Assembly: GCA_021014325.1 (NCBI GenBank)
Contig: CM037461.1
Coordinates: forward strand, 521,501 to 585,500
DNA from: Plazaster borealis
Taxonomy: Eukaryota; Echinodermata; Asteroidea; Forcipulatida; Labidiasteridae
Reading direction: 5' to 3'
DNA: 64,000 nucleotides
Shown: positions 46,701 through 61,700 of the stretch, piece after piece
Numbering within the stretch: the stretch's first letter is position 1
How the letters are laid out: every line of letters begins with the position of its first letter
The notes under the pieces: generated by a model
Seen by the model: the letters and a program-made list of their open reading frames with translations, nothing else
The model's database searches: none
Told to the model about the DNA's origin: nothing
Translations under genes and position numbers: made by a program

Positions 46701-49700
46701 TTTGATTTAAAAATAAAAAAAATCACAAGTGGTAAGTTCAGCATTTTATCAGATTTGGGTCCAAAATTGCAAAAAATACACGTGGAGTAAGTCCAGCATT
46801 TTTATCAAACTTCGATCAAAAAATAAAAAAGGTGTAAGTCGAGCAACTTTATCAAATTTTGGTCAAAAGTTGAGAAAATTACAAGGGGTAAGTCCAGCAT
46901 TTTCATCAAATTTGGGTCAAAAGTTGAGAAAGTGACAAGGGGTAAGTCCAGCATTTGTATCAAATTTGGGTCAAAAATTTAGAAAATTACAAGGGGTAAG
47001 TCCAGCATTTCATCAAATTTGGGTCAAAAATTGTGAACATCACAAGGGGTAAGTCCACCAGGTTTTTTTTAAATTCGGTCAAAAATTTAGAAAATCACAC
47101 GGGGTAAGTTCAGCATTTTCATTAAATTTAGGTAAAAAATTGTAAAAATCACTTGGGGTAAGTCCAGTATTTTCATCAAATTTAGGTCAAAAATTGTGAA
47201 AATCACAAGGGGTAAGTCCAGCATTTTTTTTTCTTCAAATTTGGTCCAAAATTGAGAAAATCATAAGGGGTAAGTCCAGCTTTATCGTCAAATTTGGGTC
47301 AAAAATTGAGAAAATCACAAGGGTTAAGTCAAGCATTTGTATCAAATTTGGGTAGAAAATTGAGAAAATCACAAGGGGTAAGTCCAGCATTTTCATCAAA
47401 CTTGGATCAAAAATTGTGAAAATCACAAGGGGTAAGTCCAGCATTTTTTTTTTAAAATCCGGTCTAAAATTGAGAAAATCACAAGGGGTAAGTCCAGCTT
47501 TGTCGTCAAATTTGGGTCAAAAGTTGAGAAAGTGACAAGGGTAAGTCCAGCATTTGTATCAAATTTGGGTAGAAAATTGAGAAAATCACAAGGGGTAAGT
47601 CCAGCATTTTCGTCAAATTTTGGTCAAAAATTGAGGAAGTCACAAGGGGTAAGTCAAGCATTTTTTTTTTAAAATTTGGTCCAAAATTAAGAAAATCACA
47701 AAGGGTAAGTCCAGCAGTTTTTTTTTCTTCCAAATTTGGTCCAAAATTGAGAAAATCACAGGGGTAAGTCCAGCGTTTTCGTCAAAATTGGTCAAACATT
47801 AGAGAAAGTCACAAGGGGTAAGTAACTCCAGCATTTTCATTAAATTTGGGTCAAAAATTGTAAAAATCACTAGGGGTAAGTCCAGCATTTTCATCAAATT
47901 TGGGTCAAAGATTTTGAAAATCACAAGGGAGTAAGTCCAGCAGGTTTTTTTTATTATTTTTTTATTTGGTCCAACATTGAGAAAATCACAAGGGGTAAGT
48001 CCAGCTGTATCGTCAAATTTGGGCCAAAAGTTGAGAAAGTGACAAGGGGTAAGTCCAGCATTTGTATCAAATTTGGATAGAAAATTGAGAAAATCACAAG
48101 GGGTAAGTCCAGCATTTTTATCAAATTTGGATCAAAAATTGTGAAAATCACAAGGGGTAAGTCCAGCAGTTTTTTTTTTAAATTCGGTCCAAAATTGAGA
48201 AAATCACAAGGGGTAAGTCCAGCTTTATCGTCAAATTTGGGTCAAAAGTTGAGAAAGTGACAAGGGGTAAGTCCAGCATTTGTATCAAATTTGGGTAGAA
48301 AATTGAGAAAATCACAAGGGGTAAGTCCAGCATTTTCATTAAATTTGGGTCAAAAATTGTGAAAATCACAATGGTTAAATCCAGCAGTTTTTTTCCAAAC
48401 TTCGTCCAAAATTGAGAAAATCACAAGGGGTAAATCCAGCATTTTCGTCAAATTTTGGTCAAAAATTGAAAAAGTCACAAGGGGTAGGTAACTCCAATAT
48501 TTTTATCAAATTTGGGTCAAAATTGATAAAATCACAAGCGTTAAGTCCAGCTTTATCGTCAATTTTGGGTCAAAATTGTGAAAATCACAAGGGGCGAGTC
48601 CAGCTTTTTCATCAAGTTTGGGTCAAACATTGTGAAAATCATAAGGGGTAAGTCCAGCATTTTCGTCAAATTTTGGTCAAAAATTGAGGAAGTCACAAGG
48701 GGTAAGTCAAGCTGTTTTTTTTTTCAAATTTGGTCAAAAATTTAGAAAATCACAAGGGGTAAGTCCAGCAGTTTTTTTCAAAATTTGGTCTAAAATTCAG
48801 AAAATCACAGGGGGTAAGTCCAGCATTTTCATTAAATTTGGGTCAAAAATTGTAAAAAAAATCACGTTGGGTAAGTCCAGCATTTTCATCAAATTTGGGT
48901 CAAAGATTTTGAAAATCACAAGGAAGTAAGGCCAGCAGTTTTGTTTTGCTTTTTTTTAATTTGGTCCAAAATTGAGAAAGTCACAAGGGGTAAGTAACTC
49001 CAGCATTTTTATCAAATTTGGGTCAAAATTGTGAAAATCACAAGGGGTGAGTCCAGCATTTTCATCAAATTTGGGTCAAATATTGTGAAAATCATAAGGG
49101 GTAAGTCCAGCATTTTCGTCAAATTTTGGTCAAAAATTGAGGAAGTCACAAGGGGTAAGTAACTCCAGCATTTTGTTTTTAAAATTTGGTCCAAAATTAA
49201 GAAAATCACAAGGGGTAAGTCCAGCAGTTTTTTTTTTCCAAATTTGGTCAAAATTGAGAAAATCACAGGGGTAAGTCCAGCGTTTTCGTCAAAATTTGGT
49301 CAAACATTAGAGAAAGTCACAAGGGGTAAGTAACTCCAGCATTTTCATTAAATTTGGGTCAAAAATTGTAAAAATCACTAGGGGTAAGTCCAGCATTTTC
49401 ATCAAATTTGGGTCAAAGATTTTGAAAATCACAAGGGAGTAAGTCCAGCAGTTTTGTTTTGCTTTTTTTTAATTTGGTCCAAAATTGAGAAAGTCACAAG
49501 GGGTAAGTAACTCCAGCATTTTTATCAAATTTGGGTCAAAATTGTGAAAATCACAAGGGGTGAGTCCAGCATTTTCATCAAATTTGGGTCAAATATTGTG
49601 AAAATCATAAGGGGTAAGTCCAGCATTTTCGTCAAATTTTGGTCAAAAATTGAGGAAGTCACAAGGGGTAAGTCAAGCATTTTTTTTTTAAAATTTGGTC

Positions 49701-52700
49701 CAAAATTAAGAAAATCACAAGGGGTAAGTCCAGCAGTTTTTTTTTTCCAAATTTGGTCCAAAATTGAGAAAATCACAGGGGTAAGTCCAGCGTTTTCGTC
49801 AAAATTTGGTCAAACATTAGAGAAAGTCACAAGGGGTAAGTAACTCCAGCATTTTCATTAAATTTGGGTCAAAAATTGTAAAAATCACTAGGGGTAAGTC
49901 CAGCATTTTCATCAAATTTGGGTCAAAGATTTTGAAAATCACAAGGGAGTAAGTCCAGCAGGTTTTTTTTTTTATTTTTTTATTTGGTCCAACATTGAGA
50001 AAATCACAAGGGGTAAGTCCAGCTGTATCGTCAAATTTGGGCCAAAAGTTGAGAAAGTGACAAGTGGTAAGTCCAGCATTTGTATCAAATTTGGGTAAAA
50101 AATTGAGAATATCACAAGAGGTAAGTCCAGCATTTTCATCAAATTTGGTTGAAAATTGAGAAAATCACAAGCGTTGTCCAGCTTTATCGTCAATTTTGGG
50201 TCTTGGTTTTTTCTTTTTTTGCATCCAAAAAGCTGAACACTTATAACGTTGACTTACCTTTGCTTGGTAGGAGACGGATCTCTGCCCAGAAAAATTATAA
50301 GGTTACCCGAACACAACTGCAGTGAAAATATAATAATTTGTGTCATTCTTTTTGTAGTTTATTTGTTGAATGTCAACGAAGCAGCTGCTGATAAAGTGTG
50401 TTACTTTACCCAAGAACCGGATCCATCTGAAGGAAACAGACTACGATGGATCCAGCCATTCAAGGATATCTGTTCATGTACCTCAATCAGACCAGGAGGG
50501 CTGTATACAGTAGCCCCATACAGAAAGACTAAACCTATCTATACCGATGAACCAATCTTCACTGATGACCAAGAAGAGATACATGACCATTATGGATGCC
50601 ATGGTAAGAATATTTCGATAATAAGTGAATAACTTAGAAATGCGCAGAGATGCGGAGAGATGCATGTATGCCTGCTGGAATATTCGACCAATACAATTAG
50701 AATATTTCTACTGAGTTTTGATATGCTACTTTAAGGGTCAATGTGACATACTTTTTGCTTGATACGAGGGCGGAACATCACAACAAAAAGAACAGCACCT
50801 GCCCTGAGTCGAGTGTCTCCACAAGGTTCAACAATTGTTTCAAACATTACAGTCCTGCTGCTTTGAATAACAAGTTGCATTATCTGGTGTTGGCATCGTA
50901 GTGGCATGGCACTTCAATCAAAAATGGGTACGCTACATTCTTTTCGAGTTCGCAAAAGAAAATGCATGTTAAAAATGTTTGGCAGTCGATCAGGTTAAGC
51001 AATGACTCTAACAGTTTATTTCAAATAAATGAAAAACAAAGCACAAAGATTATGAAAATAATTAAGGAGGGCTGTTTCTGTACAATGTGTGTACATATTT
51101 TTTAACCCATCAGCGAGGGACCTGTTTGGTTGCAACGTCCCTGTGGTACGTTACCAGAACATGCTGAAAAGTTGTTTTTCTAAAATTTAGAGGGTTGGTT
51201 TTAATTTGTCAACGATTCTGTTATTTAATTTTGTTGTTAACATGTCAAGATATTGCCTGGGTTAATTTAAGTTTCTTTGTTTGCTTAATGATTTGAGTTT
51301 TATAATTTGGTTTCATCCATCATTGACAACTGACGGACCGATGTTGAGCACCAAGGATGCTCTCAGAGTCTGTTCCTGCCCCTTCCTAACCAAACCACTG
51401 ACCAATAATGATCGATACCCACTGTGTAGGACGTGTGGCATGGTCCAGCTTAGGATATCATGGCATACGAGCTGGCCAGTGTGATGTGGTTAGGACAATT
51501 GGAAATATTAAGTATGTCAGCATGTGCGGACAAGGTCTGTCTTTGCAGAGTTTAAATGGGAAAATGTGTTTGCATTACGACACCTGCACACATAATAGCG
51601 CCTCTCTTGTCCTACCCGTACTGCCCCGCGGACTGGCCGCCATGTTATCTACCTCTTTTCTCGCAGCAACTAAGGCCGTGTCCGAAATGCCGGCTACAGC
51701 TACGGCTACGGTTAGATTTCCGCGTCATCATGCATTGAAGTATAGGACGTCCTTAGCAACACCCTTAGCAACAGCCGTAGCTGTAGCTGTAGCCGCCAAT
51801 TCGGATACGGCCTAAGTTACTCCAAAGGCTCGAGCAGAAGTAGGGAGGAGGGAGGGATGCTCTACGGGTAAGTATACGTTCATAGACTCCTACCACACTA
51901 CTGTGGGGTGGTGGGGGGGGGGTCTATTTCACTCTACTTACCCGTAGAGCCACTATATCGCATCGATTGGCACCGCTACAGGCGGCGGGTTGCGAGAGCT
52001 ATCATGTGCGGGCCACCCAGGCACCCCTTTCAGTCCGATACCATGCTGAACCACCGTAGTGAGTCTGCCTGGAGTCGGGTCGGAGCCCAGGAACAAGCTA
52101 GAGAGGCGCGTGACCAAGAACCCATGTATTACAATAGAAAAACACTATGGTTATTCGAAAGAATGAAAAGGGGTTGTGGACTCACCGAAAAGAGGGGGTC
52201 CCGAACCGCTTCTGCTTCTGAGACGATTTGACCTCTGTCGGAGGAGGCCTTCGCTGCCAACAGAGCTGCACGTCCTGCTCGCCCTCCTGTTGTTGAACAT
52301 CATTCAGGTAGCAAGACGTGAAAGTAATTGGGGACCTTCAGCATGCTGCTTTGATGATGTCTTCCATGGGAACTCCCTTGAAGAATGCCCATGATGTTAC
52401 CATTGCTCTGACTTCATGGGCATGGGCAGGGTTCACAGAAGGTATAGGTCAGTCCGTTGCCGAGCCGGATTGGGTCGCCTGCACGACCCAGCGGGCAATC
52501 GTATCCCTTGATGCTGCTCGGTTGGGGGGGGGGGACGGAGGTGATGAACAGCTGCTTGCACTCCCCCGGGGGTCCTTGGTGCGGTTGGGATACCATTTCA
52601 GACCCCGGACAGGACACCATAGTCTGTCTTCCGGTACCGAGGACAGAGACTTCAGTTCGGGCACAAAGATATCGATTGGAAGGACGGGGATTGTTGGTAA

Positions 52701-55700
52701 GAAACCCCAACCTCGGGACAACGCGAACTCCACTTTGGTCCCAGCGAATGTGGTTTGGTTCGAAGGGGTTCTTTGCCAAGGACTCGAGAACCTGAGTTAG
52801 GTCCCGGGAGGGAACTAGCTTCCGGGCCGGGGGGGCGTTCAAAAACATGCCCCTGATAAGTTGGGAAAGAGCTTTATTGTTCGACACCGATGACCCGTCA
52901 GCAAACCCGTCGTGTAATGCCGCAATGGATGACCGATGGTAATCACGGATGATGGAGACTGCAAGATGTTCTTGGAAGAGGCGAACGGTGAAATCGCCGA
53001 TTACCCCCTACAAAAGCACTGGAGGGATCCGCAGTCTTTCTTCTGCACCATTTGTGAAAACGGTGTAGTCGAAGCCTGCAGAACCCCACAAGGTCCACCA
53101 TACTGGCCATGAGCCCCAGGAGACGTAGCCATGCGTGGGCCGTGGCTGTATGTTCTCTGTAGAAAAAGGTGGACACTATGCCATAGGTTCGTCACCCGAT
53201 CGCGAGATGGTCGGGCGATCCCCTTCTGGAGGTCGATCTCCGCCCTGAGAAAAATTGGGAACTGAGTTGGCGTAAGCCGAGATTTTTCCTCGTTGACGAT
53301 GAAGCCGAGGGAGGTTGTTAGATCCAGTGTCATGGACATGGCTGATCGAGCTTTTGCCTCTTACTGGCCCACGACGAGCCAATCGTCTAGGTACAAAAAT
53401 GTGGTATTTTCCTGTCTGTGAAGACGTGCCCGAACGTTTTCACAATTCTCGTGAAGACTCTGGGGGCCGTTGAAATACCGAAGGGGAGGACAGTAAACTC
53501 GTAAGTGCTGTCCTTGTAACGGAATCGAAGGAAGTTGTAATGGTCGGGGAGGACCGGCACATGAAGGTATGCGTCCTGTAGGTCCAGTGACGCAGCCCAT
53601 ATTGGAATCTAGGATTCCAGTGAGTCTAGGATCACCCTTAGCGTGTCCTTCCGGAATTGTTTCGGTTTGATGATTCTGTTGTGCGGTTTTTGGTGCCCTG
53701 TTATGGTGAGGGCACTACCGTGCCCCCGGCATGACCCGTGGGTCCGAGTCTGTGTTGGCAGTACCACCGACTCGGACCCGCCGCTAGAGAGGGCCAAACA
53801 CTTCTCCAATATTCACTCCAAAAAAAACACTTTCAAAGGTCACTCCGGGAGACAAAAAACAAAACAACAACACTCTACTTTATCTATATCAAGATAAATC
53901 ACAATTTATCGTAAAACACTTATAACAGCACCCACAACTAAGCGAGCTGTCCAGATACGTCGGTGCTAAGAGAAAAGAGGTAGATAACATGGCGGCCAGA
54001 CCGCAGGGCAGTACGGGTAGGACAAGAGAGGGCGCTATTATGTGTGCATGTAAAACTCTTAGCAAATCAAACCTGTCGGTTAGGGAAAATGCGATATAGT
54101 GGCTCTTCGGGTAAGTAGAGTGAAATTTACTATATAAACCATGTGTGTCGGTATATTAAAGTAAATTTAGCATACTTGATCTTTTATTCCACCAGACTGT
54201 CAGGATTTGTTGGCTGCTGGTTACACAGAGGATGGTATCTACACTATCTATCCATTCAAGAATGATGAAGGAATAAAGGTGTTGTGTGATATGACGAAGC
54301 ATACAGGCTGGATTGTAAGTACATCAAGTTATATTTTATTCCATGGTGATTATATTATTCCTTTAGAATCAATGACATTTTATACACTGATTGTTCGTTT
54401 GCAACTAAACAGCTATATTAAAAATGCTTGAAATGCAACAAAATACACGTTTTAAAAAAGAACATTGCAACAGTACAGTTTTTCCAAAATGTCCACAAAT
54501 GAAAATGCATTACGTCATGATATAATTGTTATATATATTATTCATATTAAAATTTCATCATTATACCCAGGCTTTAAAAGTGAAAAAGAAAACTGTATCT
54601 GAGAATGTTTACCAAAATATACAACAATGTTTTTTTCTTTGTTAGAATTTTGATTGGTGTGAAATAACCTTTATTAAACAAAATATAAAGATAAACCTGA
54701 AAAAAATGTAAAAACCTTTCCTCTACGACAAAATAAGATTGTATGCACAATTCTACAATTTATTTTTGTTTTATTTCAAGGTGGTCCAGCGGCGCTATGA
54801 TGGATCGGTCAATTTCAACCGCAGTTGGGCAGATTACAAGGATGGCTTTGGGTCATTTGTTGGTGAGTTCTGGCTTGGCAATGAAGTTCTACATAAGCTG
54901 ACTGATGCTGAAGGGAATTGGACAATCCGTTTGGACCTCACCAATGAACATAACAGCAAGGGTCATTTGATAAAAACACCCTTTCACTTAAAATCTGACG
55001 ATTGCACAATGTGCATGGAGCAGCCCAGGATGCAACCAAATGGTATGTATACATTGGATTATATTAATCAAAACCGCGGAAGCCCATAATATCATCTACC
55101 ACAAGAATAATTTGTAAAATAGTTATTTATTTTTGAATGTCCTGTCCACAATTAATTCAAGTTATTTTTGCTTTATGCTGCACATATGTTTTTTTTCTTC
55201 AAATTAACATAAAATAATACAAAAGTAAATCCATCCGTTGACTCCAGGCAAAAGTAAAATTGAAAACACTAATATTTCATCAAAAAATGCATCATATATT
55301 TAAAGGCTAAAGTCTTGTGTTTGGTTTCAGTTGGTAGATATTGTGGACATGCACTTGGAATGGAAGACAGGAGTATTGCTAATGATAGAATCACAGCATC
55401 TAGTCAGTATGGTTCATGGTATCTGCCAAGTAATGCACGACTGAACCTGAGCCGTTATTGGTGTCCAGCTGAAGGGCAATTCAAGGGTTCATGGCTTGAA
55501 GTAGAAATGGGTACAGAGCTTGTGCAGATTGAGGGTGTCATCACACAAGGCCATCCAGGCACTGCTCACTATGTGACACAATACCAGGTACAATACAGCA
55601 TTGATGGCAATGCATGGCTGTATGTGAGTGGGACCTCTTCTCCAGCGGTAAGAGTATTTATCAAAGACACCCTCCATCCCAACATATATTCCTTTGTAAC

Positions 55701-58700
55701 AAAGACACAACAAGATCCAACTTTCCTGGTTTGGCCACATAGTGAGAATGAAAAACAACATACTCCCAAAATGCATCCTACTTGAAACAGTAACTGGAAA
55801 AAAATAGACGGGGTAGGCCTCGGAAGAGATGGGAAAATGACATCATTGCTAACAGCACCTTCTACCTGAAGAGCGCAAGATAGGCAAGAGTGGGGAGTGA
55901 AAGTTCGTGGAGCCAACGTCCTGCGGGATATGGTGCAAGATTGATTGATTGAACAAAGACACTTCAATAAAGCTGTGCACTCATTATTCATGATCTAAGT
56001 ACTAATTAGTATTACTTCATTTATTTCTTTTCATGTCGACCTCTGGTTTCATTGACAGACATTTTATGGTAACACTGATGGAGACAACCCAGTTACCAAT
56101 ATATTCCAGCAGCCTATTCAAGCACGGTACATCCGCATCAGACCAACAGCCTGGAATGTGAACCCTGATCTACGTATTGAGCTACTTGGCTGCAGAGGTA
56201 AGCAATGTGAATCAGTGATGTATGGTGCTAAACACTCACTATTTTATCAAATGACAGGTTTATGATACATAATGTGTTTTCATTTAATTGAGACATAACA
56301 AACTAAAATAAAATATAATTATCTTCCACAGTATCTAAAAGTTACAATTTATCACTAATTATAGTTAAACCGAATAAGACATCCATTCTTTGTTCTAATG
56401 GGCACTGCAAGCTGACTTTGTGGATAAACTTGATGACCTCAGCTTGCTTTTATGTCTGATTTGGGTGGAACTTGTTCTCCTCTTTGCACATCATTTTCAC
56501 TTTTTGAGCTTGTTTAGTTTTGTTATGCTAAGACAAAGTTTGTTGTGTTCTTTGCTTTCCTGCATTAAGACCAAGACACTCTGTTTTAAATATTAAAACA
56601 AGGACAATTAATACAAGAAAAAATAAGTGCCAACCAGATTATTGGTTACAATAATGCACAATTAAAAAACAGAGCCAGCAGCTATACTGGCACCAGACAA
56701 TTGAAACACAATGATCAACACATCCCATAAAAGCGAGTCAAAGAAAACCTTAACAATTTGGTAAAGGTCTAGACAGGAGCATTTTAGGCTTTAATTGAGT
56801 TGGGTTCCCGGAACATTGTGTAATGCTGAACCCTAAACACCCGTCGCTGACTTAACATAGTGATTGTACACAGACGAGACTATTGAAGAGGACCTGTTTT
56901 GCCAATCTTGGTGTATCTGAAAGAAATTAGAATCGAACCTCCCTGCTCTCCAATAACAGTCAATCACAAATTGTAAACCATAAGATTTTTGTGCATATGA
57001 GAACATGAGATTGCAGTTTATTTTCAAAAAAAAAAAGAAATTGCACTGTACATCTCTGCATCGGATAACTTTACCTTGTAATGATGTGGGCATACAATTA
57101 CGAGGGCTTGTACAATCTAATTGGCAGTCTTAAATTAAGGCATAGACTGATCAAAATCACATCATCCTCTTTGATTGCCCTCCAATGTTTTTGCCATTCT
57201 GATACAAAGGAACCAGCCATTGTAATAAAAACTATGCACTTACTTCACATATGTACTTTTCCGATGCTGGCAAAAAGTGTCAGTTGATGCAATAAAGCCT
57301 GCGAACCAAATTGACAGCACCCCAAGAACTACAAGCTAAAAGAGGGCATATTAGCAATTTCTCAATAAAAATACAGTGTTTAAATGAAATTTGTACTGGA
57401 TGGATGTCCTTGTTTCCTGTATCTGGAGACAGTTCCTTCTGCCAGAAAACTAGTAGGTCTCATGTCATAAAGACGAGACAACAAGTATCCCAACAAAATG
57501 TTCTTTTGTAACCAATACACTGCTAAACGTGCAGATAATATGTATATTCCAACTCAAAAAACAATTTGTCTTTACAGTGTAAAAATATTTGTAACAAAAA
57601 ACTGGTGTATAGCATAATAATTAACAGTTAACCCTTTTGCACCCGTGCACAAGTATACATCGAGTCATCTTCTCCTTGAACGCGGCACGGAAATATTTTA
57701 CACTGTACCTTCAATTATTCTTCGATAACTTTCGTTGTGATAATTTTTACAGATAAGTTTGAATTTCTTTTTTGAAAACGATGAAGTTAATCAAACAATG
57801 ATTTGTGCAGTTTCTTTGTCTTCTTTACCATACTCAAGTTTTGATGTTGAAAACATAAGACAGATCAACTAAAATTAGGAAACTATTGTTTTAGCACGAA
57901 GTAAACGCTTGTTAAATGGAAATGTATGCACAGAAGCTTGTTCTAATTACTGTCGTCTCAAATTGTTAACAAAGCGATTGAAAATATATTTACAACATAC
58001 CTTTGGAAAAAAAACCGAATCTCTCCATTACCTACAGACAAGGTCTTTATCAAAAACTCTCAACTCGCTGTATTTTGTACGTAAAAACATTCGCAAGTTT
58101 TTCCAAGAAAGCGATTTTGTTCGTCATTACTATGTACATTGAGCATATCAAATACACACACATACTCGTCGGGTGTTGCATACGTGCATCGTTTGGATGG
58201 GACTTCCGAATTTAGAATCTTTGGAGGCAAAAACAATGTTTTTATTTTGTTTTGGGACTATGCATTTTTAGACCATCGTACTATTGAGGTCGCGCTCTAT
58301 CTACGGCTGTTTGAAGCGTTTCAATCGCATTTGCAAACGTCAAGTTACAACTTGCAAAGCTCTTGGGCTATAATTGGGCGGTTTGAGAAGTAACAGTCGG
58401 GATCAAATATTATACATCATGTTTTTTGTCCTTCCCTTTTATAAAGATTGTTTTACAACAAAATCTAAAATTAATAGATCGTGTAAGTAACAACATGTCA
58501 AATAGAAAATTAAAACAAACAAAAGAGATAAAATTAATTATTTGAATAATTTTGCCTTGTCAACAATTCAATTTCGTCCAGGCAGATTGGGGAAATAGTT
58601 CAAATTGATTCTTTGTGTCATGAAAATGTACTTTATAAGAATACAATTAAACTATTCTGAGATGACTTAGAACAACTTGAAAGTTCACAGTACATTGAAG

Positions 58701-61700
58701 GTTTTCACTTAATATACTATGGTTTACTTGATTAAAACCTTGTTTATAACTAGTTTTGTTTTCTTAGTTTATACATTGTGTGGTTACAGTCTCGGAATTG
58801 AAGATGGTAGCATCCCTGAGAACAGAATCACAACATCCTCTACGCTCCGCCACAAGAACCCTCAAGGACGGCTAGATGTGGAAGGTGGCTGGTGTCCCAC
58901 ATGGGACAACAGACGAACTGCATGGTACCAGGTGGATCTACAACACCAAACATTGATTCAACGTGTTATGACACAGGGCAGCAGCTACTACGACCGCTGG
59001 GTGACAGAGTTCCTGGTTTCTTACAGTGACAATGGACAAGACTGGCGATATATAGGAGGAGGGACAGTTAAGGAAAATGCAAAGGTATGACATCATACAC
59101 AAATGGCAGAAAACCGTCAAATGCAGAATAATTTAAATAAATGTCAACACCATAAGAAGTAATTGCCTAAGCAGTTAATACTGTTTCTTCATTGATTAAC
59201 TGAAATCAAAAGATCACCATTCTTTCTAAAGTCAATAAGAAATAAACCAATAGTATATTGTTTCCATATTGCATATTACAAACAAGACGTCGAGATGAAA
59301 TGTTTGAAACAAACAAAACTGCAGCAATAAACAGCTACAGATTTTTAAATTTCAACCTTTACAAAAATTACCTTTGTCAACCAATCTAAGATGTTGTGAA
59401 GTTTGCACGTGTAAATTACAAATTGTAAACCATAAGATTTTTGTGCTTATGAGAACATGAGATTGCAGTATATTTAAAAAAAAAAAAGAAATTGCACTGT
59501 ACATCTCTGCATCGGATAACTTTACCTTGTAATGATGTGGGCATACAATTACGAGGGCTTGTACAATCTAATTGGCAGTCTTAAATGAAGGCATAGACTG
59601 ATCAAAATCACATCATCCTCTTTGATTGCCCTCCAATGTTTTTGCCATTCTGATACAAAGGAACCAGCCATTGTAATAAAAACTATGCACTTACTTCACA
59701 TATGTACTTTTCCGATGCTGGCAAAAAGTGTCAAACAGTTGATGCAATAAAGCCTGCGAACCAAATTGACAGCACCCCAAGAACTACAAGCTAAAAGAGG
59801 GCAGATTAGCAATTTCACAATAAAAATACAGTGTTTAAATGAAATTTGTACTGGATGGATGTCCTTGTTTCCTGTATCTGGAGACAGTTCCTTCTGCCAG
59901 AAAACTAGTAGGTCTCATGTCATAAAGACGAGACAACAAGTATCCCAACAAAATGTTCTTTTGTAACCAATACATTGCTAAACGTGCAGATAATATGTAT
60001 ATTCCAACTCAAAAAACAATTTGTCTTTACAGTGTAAAAATATTTGTAACAAAAAGCTGGTGTATAGCATAATAATTTATTAACAGTTAACCCTTTTGCA
60101 CCCGTGCACAAGTATACATCGAGTCATCTTCTCCTTGAACGCGGCACGGAAATATTTTACACTGTACCTTCCATTATTCTTCGATAACTTTCGTTGTGAT
60201 AATTTTTACAAATAAGTTTGATTTTCTTTTTTGAAAACGATGAAGTTAATCAAACAATGATTTGTGCAGTTTCTTTGTCTTCTTTACCATACTCAAGTTT
60301 TGATGTTGAAAACATAAGACAGATCAACTAAAATTAGGAAACTATTGTTTTAGCACGCTTGTTAAATGGAAATGTATGCACAGAAGTTTGTTCTAATTTA
60401 CTGTCGTCTCAAATTGTTAACAAAGCGATTGAAAATATATTTACAACATACCTTTGGAAAAAAAAAACCGAATCTCTCCATTACCTACAGACAAGGTCTT
60501 TATCAAAAACTCTCAACTCGCTGTATTTTGTACGTAAAAACATTCGCAAGTTTTTCCAAGAAAGCGATTTTGTTCGTCATTACTATGTACATTGAGCATA
60601 TTAAATACACACATACTCGTCGGGTGTTGCATACGTGCATCGTTTGGATGGGACTTCCGAATTTAGAATCTTTGGAGGTAAAAACAATGTTTTTCTTTTG
60701 TTTTGGGACTATGCATTTTTAGACCACCGTACTATTGAGGTCGCGCTCTATCTACGGCTGTTTGAAGCGTATCAATCGCACTTGCAAACGACAAGTTACA
60801 ACTTGCAAAGCTCTTGGGCTATAATTGGGCGGTTTGAGTAACAGTCGGGATCAAATATTATACATCATGTTTTTTGTCCTTCCCTTTTATAAAGATTGTT
60901 TTACAACAAAATCTAAAATTAATAGATCGTGTAAGTAACAACATGTCAAATGGAAAATTAAAACAAACAAAAGAGATAAAATTAATTATTTGAATAATTT
61001 TGCCTTGTCAACAATTCAATTTCGTCCAGGCAGATTGGGGAAATAGTTCAAATTGATTCTTTGTGTCATGAAAATGTACTTTATAAGAATACAATTAAAC
61101 TATTCTGAGATGACTTAGAGCAACTTGAAAGTTCACAGTACATTGAAGGTTTTCACTTAATATACTATGGTTTACTTGATTAAAACCTTGTTTATAACTA
61201 GTTTTGTTTTCTTAGTTTATACATTGTGTGGCTACAGTCTCGGAATTGAAGATGGTAGCATCCCTGAGAACAGAATCACAACATCCTCTACGCTCCGCCA
61301 CAAGAACCCTCAAGGACGGCTAGATGTGGAAGGTGGCTGGTGTCCCACATGGGACAACAGACGAACTGCATGGTACCAGGTGGATCTACAACACCAAACA
61401 TTGATTCAACGTGTTATGACACAGGGCAGCAGCTACTACGACCGCTGGGTGACAGAGTTCCTGGTTTCTTACAGTGACAATGGACAAGACTGGCGATATA
61501 TAGGAGGAGGGACAGTTAAGGAAAATGCAAAGGTATGACATCATACACAAATGGCAGAAAACCGTCAAATGCAGAATAATTTAAATAAATGTCAACACCA
61601 TAAGAAGTAATTGCCTAAGCAGTTAATACTGTTTCTTCATTGATTAACTGAAATCAAAAGATCACCATTCTTTCTAAAGTCAATAAGAAATAAACCAATA

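Noticed and set aside
46398..50193. Many 60-100 codon frames on both strands with ML-DLPLVIF or [10 protein letters not shown] repeats
   Set aside because: They are stop-free readings of the 54-bp satellite.
52414..52887. 157-codon minus frame and overlapping plus frames in the DIRS-like body
   Set aside because: They overlap each other on both strands in GC-richer retroelement sequence and show no clear domain.
57311..58393. Open frames of 66-84 codons inside the 2.45-kb duplication
   Set aside because: They lie in introns, show frame-shifting indels between the two copies, and have no domain.
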